Shown: piece by piece, positions 26,758-34,596 of the stretch | Numbering within the stretch: position 1 is the stretch's first letter | Layout of the letters: every line of letters begins with the position of its first letter | DNA from: Paraburkholderia sp. BCC1884 | Lineage (GTDB): Bacteria > Pseudomonadota > Gammaproteobacteria > Burkholderiales > Burkholderiaceae | Length of the DNA stretch: 64,000 bases | Assembly: GCF_900996225.1 (NCBI RefSeq) | Contig: NZ_CAAJGL010000055.1 | Span: 91,526 to 155,525, forward strand | Direction: 5' to 3' | Notes under the pieces: generated by a model | The model's input: only the letters and a program-made list of their open reading frames with translations | What the model was told of the DNA's origin: nothing | Databases searched by the model: none | Made by a program: the position numbers and the translations under genes

Positions 26758-27726
26758 ATGACCCAACTGCGCGCGGACGTCACGCGTTTTCTGAACGACC
26801 GGCTCGACTGGAATCTGTTGCGAACCTTTCTGGTCATCATGCAGGAGCGCAGTGTGAGCCGCGCCGCTGCGCGTTTGCATCTCACGCAACCCGCCGTGAG
26901 CCAGGCACTCAAGCGGCTCGAGGAGACGCTCGGGCGCAATCTGATCCAGCGCCGCGGCCCGCATTTCGAGCCGACGCGGGCGGGCGAAGAGGTCTACCGG
27001 ATTGCCAGCGATATTTACGGGCACATGTCGCGGCTCGAAACCGAACTCGACGACCGCAGCGAGGACATCACCGGCTCGATTCGCCTCTTGACCGTGAGCC
27101 GGATCGACTCCGGTGTGTACGACGAATTTCTCGCAGAATTTCACAAGAGCTATCCGCGCGTGGATCTGCACATCGAGATCATGCGTTCCTCGGACATCAT
27201 CTCGTCGCTGCTGCAAAAGACGGCCACCGCCGGTCTTGGCTTATGCCGCACGCCGGTCGAGAAACTCGAACAACGCTGTTTTCTGCGGCAACGGTACGCA
27301 CTTTTCTGTGGGCGGCATCACCGTCTGTTTGGGCGTCACGCGTTGTCCATCGATCAATTGCTGGCGGAGAATTTCGTCTCCTTCACGAGCGACCAGATCG
27401 GCGACAGCCTCTCGCCGCTCACGGTATTTCGCGATCAGCGCGGGTTCACGGGGCGCATCGTGGCGGCTTCGCCGAGTCTCGACGAAGTGCGGCGGCTCAT
27501 TTTCGCGGGCTATGGGATTGGCTGCCTGCCCGAGCACATCGTGCGCGACGATCTCGCGCAGCAGCGGCTATGGCGTCTGCCGCCCGAAGAAGGTCTGGTC
27601 GATGTCGATATCGATCTGTTGTGGCTGCGCACGCGCAAGATGAACGCCGCGGAACAGGCATTTCTCGACGGCATGGAGCGGACCATGCAGCGTTACGCAT
27701 TGCCCGAGCGGTTGGCGGCGCGCTGA
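26758..27726 (+). CDS. LysR family transcriptional regulator
   Basis: A 322-residue LysR protein. The N-terminus has a 15-residue lead, then NLLRTFLVIMQERSVSRAA and LTQPAVSQALKRLEETLG form the helix-turn-helix. The effector domain follows from about residue 105. GAGG lies before ATG 26758. It is divergent from the MFS-M20-deacetylase operon and most probably regulates it. Confidence 0.9.
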   Translation: MTQLRADVTRFLNDRLDWNLLRTFLVIMQERSVSRAAARLHLTQPAVSQALKRLEETLGRNLIQRRGPHFEPTRAGEEVYRIASDIYGHMSRLETELDDRSEDITGSIRLLTVSRIDSGVYDEFLAEFHKSYPRVDLHIEIMRSSDIISSLLQKTATAGLGLCRTPVEKLEQRCFLRQRYALFCGRHHRLFGRHALSIDQLLAENFVSFTSDQIGDSLSPLTVFRDQRGFTGRIVAASPSLDEVRRLIFAGYGIGCLPEHIVRDDLAQQRLWRLPPEEGLVDVDIDLLWLRTRKMNAAEQAFLDGMERTMQRYALPERLAAR

Positions 27727-27732
27727 ACCGCG

Positions 27733-27822
27733 TCAGCGCTGCCTGCGAATCAGCGCGACTTGCACGGCGACACTGGCCAGCACGGCCAACGCGCCTAAGG
27801 TATCGAGAATTCCGGGCCACAC
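27733..27822 (-). CDS. Single-membrane-span miniprotein, 29 aa
   Basis: A GTG start at 27820-27822 is preceded by GGAGG seven bases upstream and opens a 29-codon frame. The product begins MWPGILDTLGALAVLA, continues with a hydrophobic stretch to VALI, and ends RRQR. It has one predicted membrane helix with a positive C-terminal tail. It lies 6 bases beyond the stop of the convergent LysR gene. No family is recognised. The ribosome site, hydrophobic core and charged end support it, but it is short enough to be chance. Confidence 0.5.
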   Translation of the reverse strand: MWPGILDTLGALAVLASVAVQVALIRRQR

Positions 27823-27987
27823 GCGGCACCTCCATCGGTTCGTTTCGACCACCCGCTTCTGGTTAAACGACTGTGCGCGCCATCAGTTGAATGCCCAAGG
27901 CTGGCAGACAGATAAAAAGTCGCGACGAAACGTGAAGCAACCCGCTGCGTCATCGCGCCATGCCATGATGCAGCGGTGTGCTTCGGC

Positions 27988-28416
27988 TTACTTCACGTCG
28001 AACGCGTAATCGCCATGCGTGCGATGGCCGTCGTCGGCCACGGCGATCCAATGCACCGTATAGCGGCCTGCCGCGAGCGGCGGCAAGGGCACCGACATCG
28101 CCGCCGCCTCCTGCGCATCCACCGACGACTTCTGCGTGTTGACCTGCTTGCCGCCCGCATCGCTCACCGTCAACGAACTGAAGGTCGGCTCGAGCGGGCC
28201 GTCGAACAGCACCCGCACCTGCGCGGGCGAGGCCACCGTCGCGCCCGCACCGGGCTCCTGTTTTTTCGGAAACACATGCGCGAAAGCGGCGCTTGCGAGC
28301 GTGATCCCGGCCAGTAGTGCCACCAGTCTGGCGGCCCGTGTTGCGACCCGCTTTGTGGTCAATTTCCTGGTCAATTTCGTGGCCCACTCAGGGCCGCTGG
28401 TCCGATCGCTGTTCAT
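27988..28416 (-). CDS. copC: CopC-like periplasmic copper-binding protein
   Basis: A 142-residue secreted protein. A long N-terminus with the signal LVALLAGITLASAAFA is followed directly by HVFPKKQEPGAGATV, so cleavage would expose the N-terminal copper-binding His of CopC proteins. The second half has the CopC signature YTVHWIAVADDGHRTHGDYAF with Asp and His ligands. CAGGAG precedes the ATG. It is the last gene of a copper operon, 15 bases after the outer-membrane protein gene. The charged TKLTRKLTTK segment before the signal is unusual, and the ATG may be further in. Confidence 0.9.
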   Translation of the reverse strand: MNSDRTSGPEWATKLTRKLTTKRVATRAARLVALLAGITLASAAFAHVFPKKQEPGAGATVASPAQVRVLFDGPLEPTFSSLTVSDAGGKQVNTQKSSVDAQEAAAMSVPLPPLAAGRYTVHWIAVADDGHRTHGDYAFDVK

Positions 28417-28431
28417 CGTGCTGCTCCTGGG

Positions 28432-29328
28432 TTACTGAAAGAGAGGTTTGCCGATCGTGGTCGGCGCGACGTCGTCGAAAAAGATGTGCGCCTGGACCAG
28501 AATGCCCACGTGCGAGCCGCTCGCCCGGTTGATCGGGATTTGCGCCTCCACGCCGAACTGTCCATAACGGTTGATCCAGATGAAGCCCGGATTGACCGTG
28601 CCGGTCGTCTGCCCCTGGCTTCTCGAAAGCGGAATTTCCACCAGCGGAATCAGATTCGAAAGCGGCTGCGGCAGACCGAGGTCGCGCACGTGCTGTTGCA
28701 GATACGGCAAGCTGTACTGCACCGTGAAGCCGTAGTTGAACGCGTTGGGCTGACCCGCGCCGGTAGTGAACGACGGACCCGCCTCCCCGGTGATCGCAAC
28801 TGGCCGAAGATAAGCCAGCGAGTCGGGCAGATCGCCCATGCCCTTGCCGACATAGACAGTCGGTGAAATGGTCGAGAAGTTATCCGCGATTGCGCGGCTG
28901 CCGGTGCCGCCGAACTCGGCATCCACGCCCACCGAGGTCATGAACTCGTGCGGGTCGTTCACATACAGCAGGTACTTCAGCCCGACGCCGAAATTGTCAA
29001 AGCCGCGCGCGGTCGGGTTGTTCTGCATCACGTAACCGCCGTCGACGGAGACCGCGAGGCGCGGCGTGATCAGCTTGTCGTACTCGAAGCTGAAGGTGTT
29101 GATGCTCTGGTCGCCGTTGTCGCCCGGCACGCGTTGATGGCCGTACTGGAAGTCGGCTTCATCGCCGACGCCGGGGTCGTCGACGGACATCGTCGCGGGA
29201 AAGACGCGGTCGCCCGCGATCGCATGGGCGCTGGCGGGCGATGGCGCGCACAGCAATACGCTCGCCGCGGCCGCGACGAGCGACACCGCGCGCAGCTTGA
29301 CGCCGCTGCGCGTTGTTGAGGTGTACAT
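28432..29328 (-). CDS. Predicted outer-membrane beta-barrel protein of a copper operon
   Basis: A 298-residue secreted protein. The signal peptide ends at ...PSPASAHA. The rest has alternating hydrophobic residues and aromatic strand ends, with SFEYDKLITPRLAVSVDGGY and FNYGFTVQYSLPYLQ as typical transmembrane beta strands. It resembles the MetA-pathway/phenol-degradation-like outer-membrane proteins often found beside CopC. It ends in ...TIGKPLFQ, with the C-terminal aromatic residue next to last. It lies between a DUF2946 gene and copC, so a role in copper movement or sensing at the outer membrane is inferred. Confidence 0.75.
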   Translation of the reverse strand: MYTSTTRSGVKLRAVSLVAAAASVLLCAPSPASAHAIAGDRVFPATMSVDDPGVGDEADFQYGHQRVPGDNGDQSINTFSFEYDKLITPRLAVSVDGGYVMQNNPTARGFDNFGVGLKYLLYVNDPHEFMTSVGVDAEFGGTGSRAIADNFSTISPTVYVGKGMGDLPDSLAYLRPVAITGEAGPSFTTGAGQPNAFNYGFTVQYSLPYLQQHVRDLGLPQPLSNLIPLVEIPLSRSQGQTTGTVNPGFIWINRYGQFGVEAQIPINRASGSHVGILVQAHIFFDDVAPTTIGKPLFQ

Positions 29329-29432
29329 GGTTCATCCTGTTTCATGGGTCGTGACAGGCCGACGCGCGCCGTCCTCAGGACGTGCGGCGTCAGCCGCGAT
29401 GCCTGCACGGCATCGCGCTGTGGTGACGTGAA

Positions 29433-29909
29433 TCAGGTTGAGTAAGGTGGGGCACGGGGTTGTGCGAAGCTGAGCGGTTCGACGCGCAGCACGCTCTCGA
29501 AGCGCGTCGCGACGATGTGCTGGCGAACCAGCACGGCGACGGCGAAGAGCGCTTCGACGCTCGGCACGACCGGCATGTGGGCGAGCAGGCTGCAATAGCC
29601 GCAGGCGTCGCCGTCGGCGAGCTGGGTGTGCTGGGTCTGTTTGTCGGCCGAAGGGCCGTGCGAGGCGTCGCCGTGCATCGACGGCATGGCGTCCATCGAT
29701 GCCATCGAGTCCATCGAGTCCATCGAGTCCATCGAGTCCATCGGCATGGACGCCATCGACGGCATATCGCAGTGCGCGGCGCCCATCGCGCCGTCCGAGC
29801 CATGCGCGCTGCGCGCGGCAAGCGTATGCGAGATCGTCGGCGCGAGCGTGGCCATGAGGATCGCAAGCAATCCCAGCCAACTACCGATCTTCCGTTGGAA
29901 CCGACTCAA
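29433..29909 (-). CDS. DUF2946 family protein with Met-rich repeat
   Basis: A 158-residue secreted or membrane protein. An N-terminal signal-like helix (WLGLLAILMATLAPTISHTLA) is followed by a Met- and Asp-rich segment of MDS units between residues about 50 and 75, then His residues, and near residue 103 a CGYC motif before a second hydrophobic segment. DUF2946 proteins of this form occur in copper-responsive operons, and Met/His/Cys richness suggests Cu(I) binding. The start is TTG at 29909 without a strong ribosome site, so it is uncertain. It is first in the operon with the barrel protein and copC. Confidence 0.75.
   Translation of the reverse strand: MSRFQRKIGSWLGLLAILMATLAPTISHTLAARSAHGSDGAMGAAHCDMPSMASMPMDSMDSMDSMDSMASMDAMPSMHGDASHGPSADKQTQHTQLADGDACGYCSLLAHMPVVPSVEALFAVAVLVRQHIVATRFESVLRVEPLSFAQPRAPPYST
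29702..29737. repeat. 9-bp tandem repeat inside the DUF2946 gene
   Basis: CCATCGAGT occurs four times exactly, flanked by degenerate copies on both sides. Each unit encodes Met-Asp-Ser on the minus strand. Because the unit is three codons, slippage would change the number of Met residues without breaking the frame. Confidence 0.9.
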
Positions 29910-30105
29910 GATACGCCCGGCGACACGATGGGAAACTGAGGCGGATTATGCCACGCAGGTCGCGCATCGAAGCGCCCGGCAAGCCGTTATGCCGGGCATT
30001 GCGCCCTCACTCCCCGCCTGCGGGTCAATAGAGCGAACTGCCGACGGCAAACCCGCGGCGGACAGAGGACAATGCCCTCATCCCGGCTTCCGGTGTGGAG
30101 TGTCC

Positions 30106-31458
30106 ATGAAAGCGCAGCGCCCGCGTCCCCCGCAGTTTCCCGGCGATCATCCGCATGCCGAGTGGCGCGATCACACGCTGCCCTATGCAATCGTCGCCGC
30201 GCTGATCGTGGTGGTGGTCACGCTGGCCGTCTGGCTGATCGACCCGGCGCCACCGAAAACGATCACCATGAGCGCGGGCGCGCGCGACAGTTCGTTTCTG
30301 GTCGCCGCCGAGCAGTACAAAAAGATCCTCGCCCGCAACGGCATCACGCTGAAGGTGCTCGAATCCGACGGCTCGGTGCAGAACCTGCAACGTCTGCTGG
30401 ACCCGAAGCAGCATGTCGATCTCGCGCTCGTGCAAGGTGGCGTGGCCGATGGGCTCGATACGTCGTCGCTGATGTCGCTCGGCAGCGTGTTCTACATCCC
30501 GGTGGTGGTGTTCTATCGCGGCAGTGGCCTCGACCAGCTTTCGCAACTGGAAGGCAAGCGTATCGCGATCGGCCGCGAGGGCAGCGGCACCCGCCTGCTC
30601 GCGCTCAAACTGCTCGAGGCGAACGGCATCGCACCCGGCGGCAGCACCGTGCTGGTGCCGAGCGACGGCATGCAGGCCGCTACGCAACTGGTCGCCGGCG
30701 AGGTGGACGCGGCGATCCTGAACGGCGACTCGGCCACGCGCGGTCTGATGCTGAGGCTGCTCAAGGTGCCCGGCATCTCGGTGATGAATTTCGACGAAGC
30801 GAGCGCCTATACGCGGCTGTTTCCGTATCTTGACGAGATCGATCTACCGGCCGGCGTGCTCGACCTGAAGCACCGGATCCCGCCTGAAACGGTGCATCTG
30901 GTGAGCCCGACGGTGGAACTGGTCGCGCGGACCAATCTGCATCCCGCCATCTCCGATCTGCTGATTGAAGCCGCCCAGGAAGTGCACGGTATGCCCGGCC
31001 TGTTGCAACGCGCGGGCCAGTTTCCCAGCGCGGTCGCACGTGAATACCAGATCAGCGAAGACGCGCAACGCTATTACAAAACCGGCAAGAGCTTTCTCTA
31101 CCGGACACTGCCGTTCTGGCTCGCGAGTATCGGCGACCGCACGCTCGTGCTGCTATTGCCGGTGGCGGTGCTGCTGTTTCCGGCGATGCGGCTGATTCCG
31201 GCGCTCTACCGGTGGCGGGTGCGCTCACGCATCTATCGCTATTACGGTTCGCTGATTGCAATCGAACGCGGCGCGCTCGCCGATACGACCGCCGAGGAGC
31301 GCAGGAAGCTCTTCGCGGATCTGGATCAGATCGAGGATTCGTTGAACCGGCTGCGTATGCCGCTCGCTTACGCGGATGCTTTTTATGTCCTACGCGAACA
31401 CGTAGGCTTCGTGCGCGGCAGGCTCACCGCGGGGCCGCGGCAAGACAGCCACCCCTAG
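30106..31458 (+). CDS. Membrane-anchored TAXI-family (TRAP-type) solute-binding protein
   Basis: A 450-residue protein. A membrane segment at about residues 26-46 (LPYAIVAALIVVVVTLAVWLI) is followed by a TAXI solute-binding domain, residues about 50-330, with ITMSAGARDSSFL, KVLESDGSVQNLQRLLD and GREGSGTRLLALKLL. A second hydrophobic segment at about residues 347-370 (LVLLLPVAVLLFPAMRL) leads to a helical, probably cytosolic tail of about 80 residues. No TRAP permease genes lie nearby, so it may be a sensor or an orphan binding subunit. ATG 30106 was chosen; the long open frame upstream lacks coding bias. Confidence 0.85.
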   Translation: MKAQRPRPPQFPGDHPHAEWRDHTLPYAIVAALIVVVVTLAVWLIDPAPPKTITMSAGARDSSFLVAAEQYKKILARNGITLKVLESDGSVQNLQRLLDPKQHVDLALVQGGVADGLDTSSLMSLGSVFYIPVVVFYRGSGLDQLSQLEGKRIAIGREGSGTRLLALKLLEANGIAPGGSTVLVPSDGMQAATQLVAGEVDAAILNGDSATRGLMLRLLKVPGISVMNFDEASAYTRLFPYLDEIDLPAGVLDLKHRIPPETVHLVSPTVELVARTNLHPAISDLLIEAAQEVHGMPGLLQRAGQFPSAVAREYQISEDAQRYYKTGKSFLYRTLPFWLASIGDRTLVLLLPVAVLLFPAMRLIPALYRWRVRSRIYRYYGSLIAIERGALADTTAEERRKLFADLDQIEDSLNRLRMPLAYADAFYVLREHVGFVRGRLTAGPRQDSHP

Positions 31459-31477
31459 AAGGGGTGGCGGAGGGTTT

Positions 31478-32278
31478 TTATGCTTCGGGTGTGTCCGTCG
31501 CGGCGGACGGCGTGCTCACTGGATCGGCAGACGCTTGTTCGTTCGCCGGCGTGTCGGTCGAACCGGCTTGCGGAACGCCGGCGTCGCTGTCCGGCGAGGC
31601 TGCCGCAGCGGCAGTTGCCCCCGCTGCATCGGCTGCGACATCGGCCGCGCCTGCTGCATCGGCTGCGACACCGGCCGCGCCTGCCGCAGCAGCCGTCTCC
31701 GCTGTCGCAGCGGCGGCCTTCGGTGCGCCCTTGCCGGCGCGATGCGCCTGCAGGCGCTGCGCGCCCGCCGCTTCCTGCGCCGTGACCTGGCCTGATTCGC
31801 CACCCGTCAGATCGACGCGCGCAGCGCCTTCCACGAGACTCTTCCAGTAGCGGCTGCCACGGCACCACGTCTTGATCGCGTCGCGCAACTCGGCTTCGCT
31901 CAGCGACAACTCCTTCGCATGCACGACGAGGTCCGCGAAGATACCGACCTTCAGCGGCAGCTTGGGCGCCGGGTTCTTCGGAAACACATTGGGGAAGCGT
32001 TTCTGCAATCGCCCGATCGATTTCACCACCGGGTCCACCGGCTTGGCGTCCACGGCAGGCCTGGCGTGCTCCGACGCCGCAGGCGCCTCGCGCCGCGGCG
32101 GCGCGGGTTTGCGCGCAGGCTTCGAGCCCGGCCTGGAACCCGGCTTCGAATCGGCCTTTGATGCAGGCTTTGAAGCAGGCTTTGAAGCAGGCTTGGCACC
32201 TGACTTGGCGGCGGGTGCAGCTTCGGCGCGAGCCGCAGCCAGTTGCTTCTTCAGTTCAGCAAGTTGTTCGAAACCCAT
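31478..32278 (-). CDS. proQ: ProQ/FinO family RNA chaperone with low-complexity tails
   Basis: A 266-residue protein with a central ProQ/FinO RNA-binding domain at residues about 80-165 (IGRLQKRFPNVFP, PLKVGIFADLVVHAKELSLS, RDAIKTWCRGSRYWKSLVEG, ARVDLTG). The N-terminal part has a helix MGFEQLAELKKQLAAARAEA and then a Lys-Pro-Ala-Ser repeat linker (KPASKPASKPASK). The C-terminal 85 residues are Ala-rich, with a tandem 10-residue repeat. ProQ proteins bind structured small RNAs and mRNA 3' ends. The ATG at 32276-32278 matches the conserved start. The two low-complexity arms are much longer than in E. coli ProQ and presumably disordered. Confidence 0.9.
   Translation of the reverse strand: MGFEQLAELKKQLAAARAEAAPAAKSGAKPASKPASKPASKADSKPGSRPGSKPARKPAPPRREAPAASEHARPAVDAKPVDPVVKSIGRLQKRFPNVFPKNPAPKLPLKVGIFADLVVHAKELSLSEAELRDAIKTWCRGSRYWKSLVEGAARVDLTGGESGQVTAQEAAGAQRLQAHRAGKGAPKAAAATAETAAAAGAAGVAADAAGAADVAADAAGATAAAAASPDSDAGVPQAGSTDTPANEQASADPVSTPSAATDTPEA
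31623..31682. repeat. 30-bp tandem duplication in the proQ C-terminal arm
   Basis: Two adjacent 30-base units beginning GCTGCATCGGCTGCGACA (31623-31652 and 31653-31682) differ at one base. They encode a repeated 10-residue Ala/Asp/Gly unit in the disordered C-terminal arm of the ProQ-family protein. Confidence 0.9.
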
Positions 32279-32364
32279 AGCGCACAATCGATCGAGAAAG
32301 ACGAGATTGTAGCAGCGTGTGGAAAGGCGCTTGTGACAACGCTGTGCAGCGTGTCGCGCAGGCC

Positions 32365-33726
32365 TCAGACCCGGACCGGCGCGCCCGCTTGCGCGTCGTG
32401 TGCGCGCCAGCCAGAAACCGTCACGCACAGGCCCGGCCGGCCCTCGTTGTTGTGCAGCGACAACTCGACCTGATGCCGCTCCGCAATGCGCGCCACGATC
32501 GCGAGCCCGAGCCCGCTGCCCTCGCCCTGCGCTTCCTCGCCGCGATAAAAACGGTCGAAGACCCGCGTGAGTTCGGCCGGCGGAATGCCCGAGCCGCTAT
32601 CCACCACGTCGAACCCGACTCGCTCGCCGGCGCGCTTCAGGATCACGTCGACCCGGCCACCCGGCGGCGTATGACGAATCGCGTTGTTGATCAGATTGCC
32701 CAGCAGCACGCTCAGGCTATGGGGCTCGGCCAACACCGAATACGCGTCCGCGGCGGAGCGCGCGCCGTCGCATTCGAGGCCGAGGTCGATCTCCCGCGTC
32801 TCGGCGAGCAACGACAGGTCGCCCACCGCCTGTTCACCGATGCGGCGCAAACTGACCGGCAGCATCGAGGCGAACGGGTGCGCGTCTTCACGCGCCAGCG
32901 CGAGCAATTGCTGCACGAGGTGGATGATCCGGTTCACGCGACCTTCGACGCGCTCGAGCGTCTGGCCCTCGCCCTTCAACGAACCGTCGCGCGAGGCCGC
33001 CTGCAATTGCAGCTTGAGCGCGGCCAGCGGCGAGCGCAGCTCGTGTGCGGCATCGGCGATGAACGTGCGTTGTGCTTGCGATGCCGTGTGAAGTCGCTGC
33101 AGCAGATCGTTGAGCGCCTGCACCAGCGGTTTGATCTCGACCGGCACGGGGCCGTCCAGACGCAGCGGCTCCAGCGAATCCATCGAACGGGTGGCAAGCG
33201 CACGCGACAGGCCGCCGATCGGCGCAAGTCCGCGAGCGACCACCAGCAGAACCAGCAAGATCGTCACCGGCAGCAGGACCGCAAGCGGCCACAACGTGTG
33301 CAGCGCGAGGCGCAACGCGAGGTCTTCGCGCACGGAAACGGGTTGCGCCACCTGAACGTAACGGTCCTTCTGCTGAACCCCGAAGGCACGCCAGTGATAG
33401 TCGCCCCGTTTCACCGTGCTGAAGCCCGCGGGCAAGCGCTCGAACACCGGCGCCCGCATGGAGTGATAGACCGGCTGCTGGCCGCCCGCATCCCAGATGC
33501 CGATGACGACCCGGTCGTCGGCCAGATCGCCCAGATCGGGGTCGCGATGCTCGCTGCCGCCCGTCAGGTTCGACGGCAACGACAGCGCGATGGTGCGCAA
33601 CTCGTAGTCGAACAGCTCGCTCGCCTCACCGCGCGCCGTGTGAAAGATCGCATAGCCCGCCACGCCCGAGGCCGCTGCCATGCCGAAGATCAGCCAGCCC
33701 AGCAGCCAGCGGCGGATCGACGTCAT
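32365..33726 (-). CDS. Sensor histidine kinase (QseC/PmrB type)
   Basis: A 453-residue inner-membrane kinase. Membrane helix one is at residues about 8-28 (WLLGWLIFGMAAASGVAGYAI). It is followed by a periplasmic domain, then a second helix near residues 140-160 (LWPLAVLLPVTILLVLLVV), a HAMP-like stretch and a dimerisation domain with HELRSPLAALKLQLQ. The catalytic domain has LLGNLINNAIRHTPPGG and GSGLGLAI. Its start overlaps the response-regulator stop as ATGA. It pairs with that regulator in a minus-strand operon divergent from an RND efflux operon. Confidence 0.92.
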   Translation of the reverse strand: MTSIRRWLLGWLIFGMAAASGVAGYAIFHTARGEASELFDYELRTIALSLPSNLTGGSEHRDPDLGDLADDRVVIGIWDAGGQQPVYHSMRAPVFERLPAGFSTVKRGDYHWRAFGVQQKDRYVQVAQPVSVREDLALRLALHTLWPLAVLLPVTILLVLLVVARGLAPIGGLSRALATRSMDSLEPLRLDGPVPVEIKPLVQALNDLLQRLHTASQAQRTFIADAAHELRSPLAALKLQLQAASRDGSLKGEGQTLERVEGRVNRIIHLVQQLLALAREDAHPFASMLPVSLRRIGEQAVGDLSLLAETREIDLGLECDGARSAADAYSVLAEPHSLSVLLGNLINNAIRHTPPGGRVDVILKRAGERVGFDVVDSGSGIPPAELTRVFDRFYRGEEAQGEGSGLGLAIVARIAERHQVELSLHNNEGRPGLCVTVSGWRAHDAQAGAPVRV

Positions 33727-34385
33727 CCGCACCTCTTCAGACGGTAGCCGACTCCACGTACTGTCACCACCTGGTCCGCGCCGATCTTGCGCCGCAAGCT
33801 ATGCACGTGCACTTCGATGGTATTGCTGCCCACTTCCTCACCCCAGCCGTACAGCTTCTCTTCCAGCACGGACTTGGTGAACACGCGCGTGGGTTCTTCG
33901 ATCAACGCCTGCAGCAGGGCGAACTCGCGCGGCACCAGCGACAGCAGCTCGCCGGACCTGGTGACTTCGTGCGCCGCCGGGTCGAGCGTGAGTTCGCCGT
34001 GCGCATAGATGGGCTGCTTCTGGCCGGTGCGCCGACGCAGCAATGCCCGCGCGCGCGCGGCCAGTTCATCGAGGTCGAAGGGTTTGATCAGGTAGTCGTC
34101 CGCGCCCGCGTCGAGACCGCGAATCCGGTCCTCCACCGCGTCGCGCGCAGTGAGGATGATGACGGGCGCGGCGCCGCCGCTCTTGCGGTAAGCGCTGAGC
34201 ACGTCGATCCCGTCTTTTTTCGGCAAGCCGAGATCGAGCAGCACGAGGTCGTACACGCCATTGCCGAGCGACAACTCCGCCGCGCGGCCGTCTTCTGCCC
34301 AGTCGATTGCATAGCCGACCCGGCGCATCGCGCCCAGCACGGTCTCGGCAATCATCTCGTCGTCTTCGACCAGTAGCAGACGCAT
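33723..34385 (-). CDS. OmpR-family response regulator (QseB/PmrA type)
   Basis: A 220-residue regulator. The receiver domain has the acidic pair EDDE near residues 7-10, the phosphorylation Asp in LVLLDLGLPKKDG at about residue 51, TA at LTARD and Lys in LIKPFDLDEL. The winged-helix DNA-binding domain runs from about residue 125 (LTLDPAAHEV, SNTIEVHVHSLRRKIG). AAGGAG precedes the ATG. It is divergent from the RND operon, with two PmrA/QseB-like direct repeats in the gap, so it probably controls both sides. Confidence 0.93.
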   Translation of the reverse strand: MRLLLVEDDEMIAETVLGAMRRVGYAIDWAEDGRAAELSLGNGVYDLVLLDLGLPKKDGIDVLSAYRKSGGAAPVIILTARDAVEDRIRGLDAGADDYLIKPFDLDELAARARALLRRRTGQKQPIYAHGELTLDPAAHEVTRSGELLSLVPREFALLQALIEEPTRVFTKSVLEEKLYGWGEEVGSNTIEVHVHSLRRKIGADQVVTVRGVGYRLKRCG

Positions 34386-34445
34386 GGCTTCTCCTTAGTC
34401 CGGTTTTTGCCCGCAACGGGTTGTGCGCATTGTCCCGTCCGCTAG

Positions 34446-34462
34446 CTTAACGCTTCCTTATG
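34446..34462. promoter_or_regulatory. PmrA/QseB-like box (degenerate), CTTAAC-N5-CTTATG
   Basis: Two six-base half sites in direct orientation with five bases between them lie in the gap between the response regulator and the RND operon. Each half differs by one base from the cTTAAg consensus known for PmrA and QseB. It is weaker than the site at 34502. Confidence 0.45.
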
Positions 34463-34501
34463 GCTCGCCAATGCGCCGTTCAAGCGAAGCCCCGATTTTT
34501 T

Positions 34502-34518
34502 CCTAAGCCTTTCTTAAG
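34502..34518. promoter_or_regulatory. PmrA/QseB-like box, CCTAAG-N5-CTTAAG
   Basis: Direct repeat with five-base spacing, one half perfect to CTTAAG and the other with one change. It lies 79 bases before the RND operon start and 117 before the response-regulator start. The neighbouring regulator belongs to the family known to use such sites. Confidence 0.6.
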
Positions 34519-34596
34519 CCACCGCTTTGCAAAATCGGCTCCTGTTTTGCGCCATCCGTTCGCGCATGCCTCACCTCACTCTTCAGGAGCCGGCCC

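Noticed and set aside
24965..26761. 598-codon open frame on the plus strand
   Set aside because: Antisense to the M20 hydrolase and MFS permease genes, with an Arg/His/Gln-rich unnatural composition.
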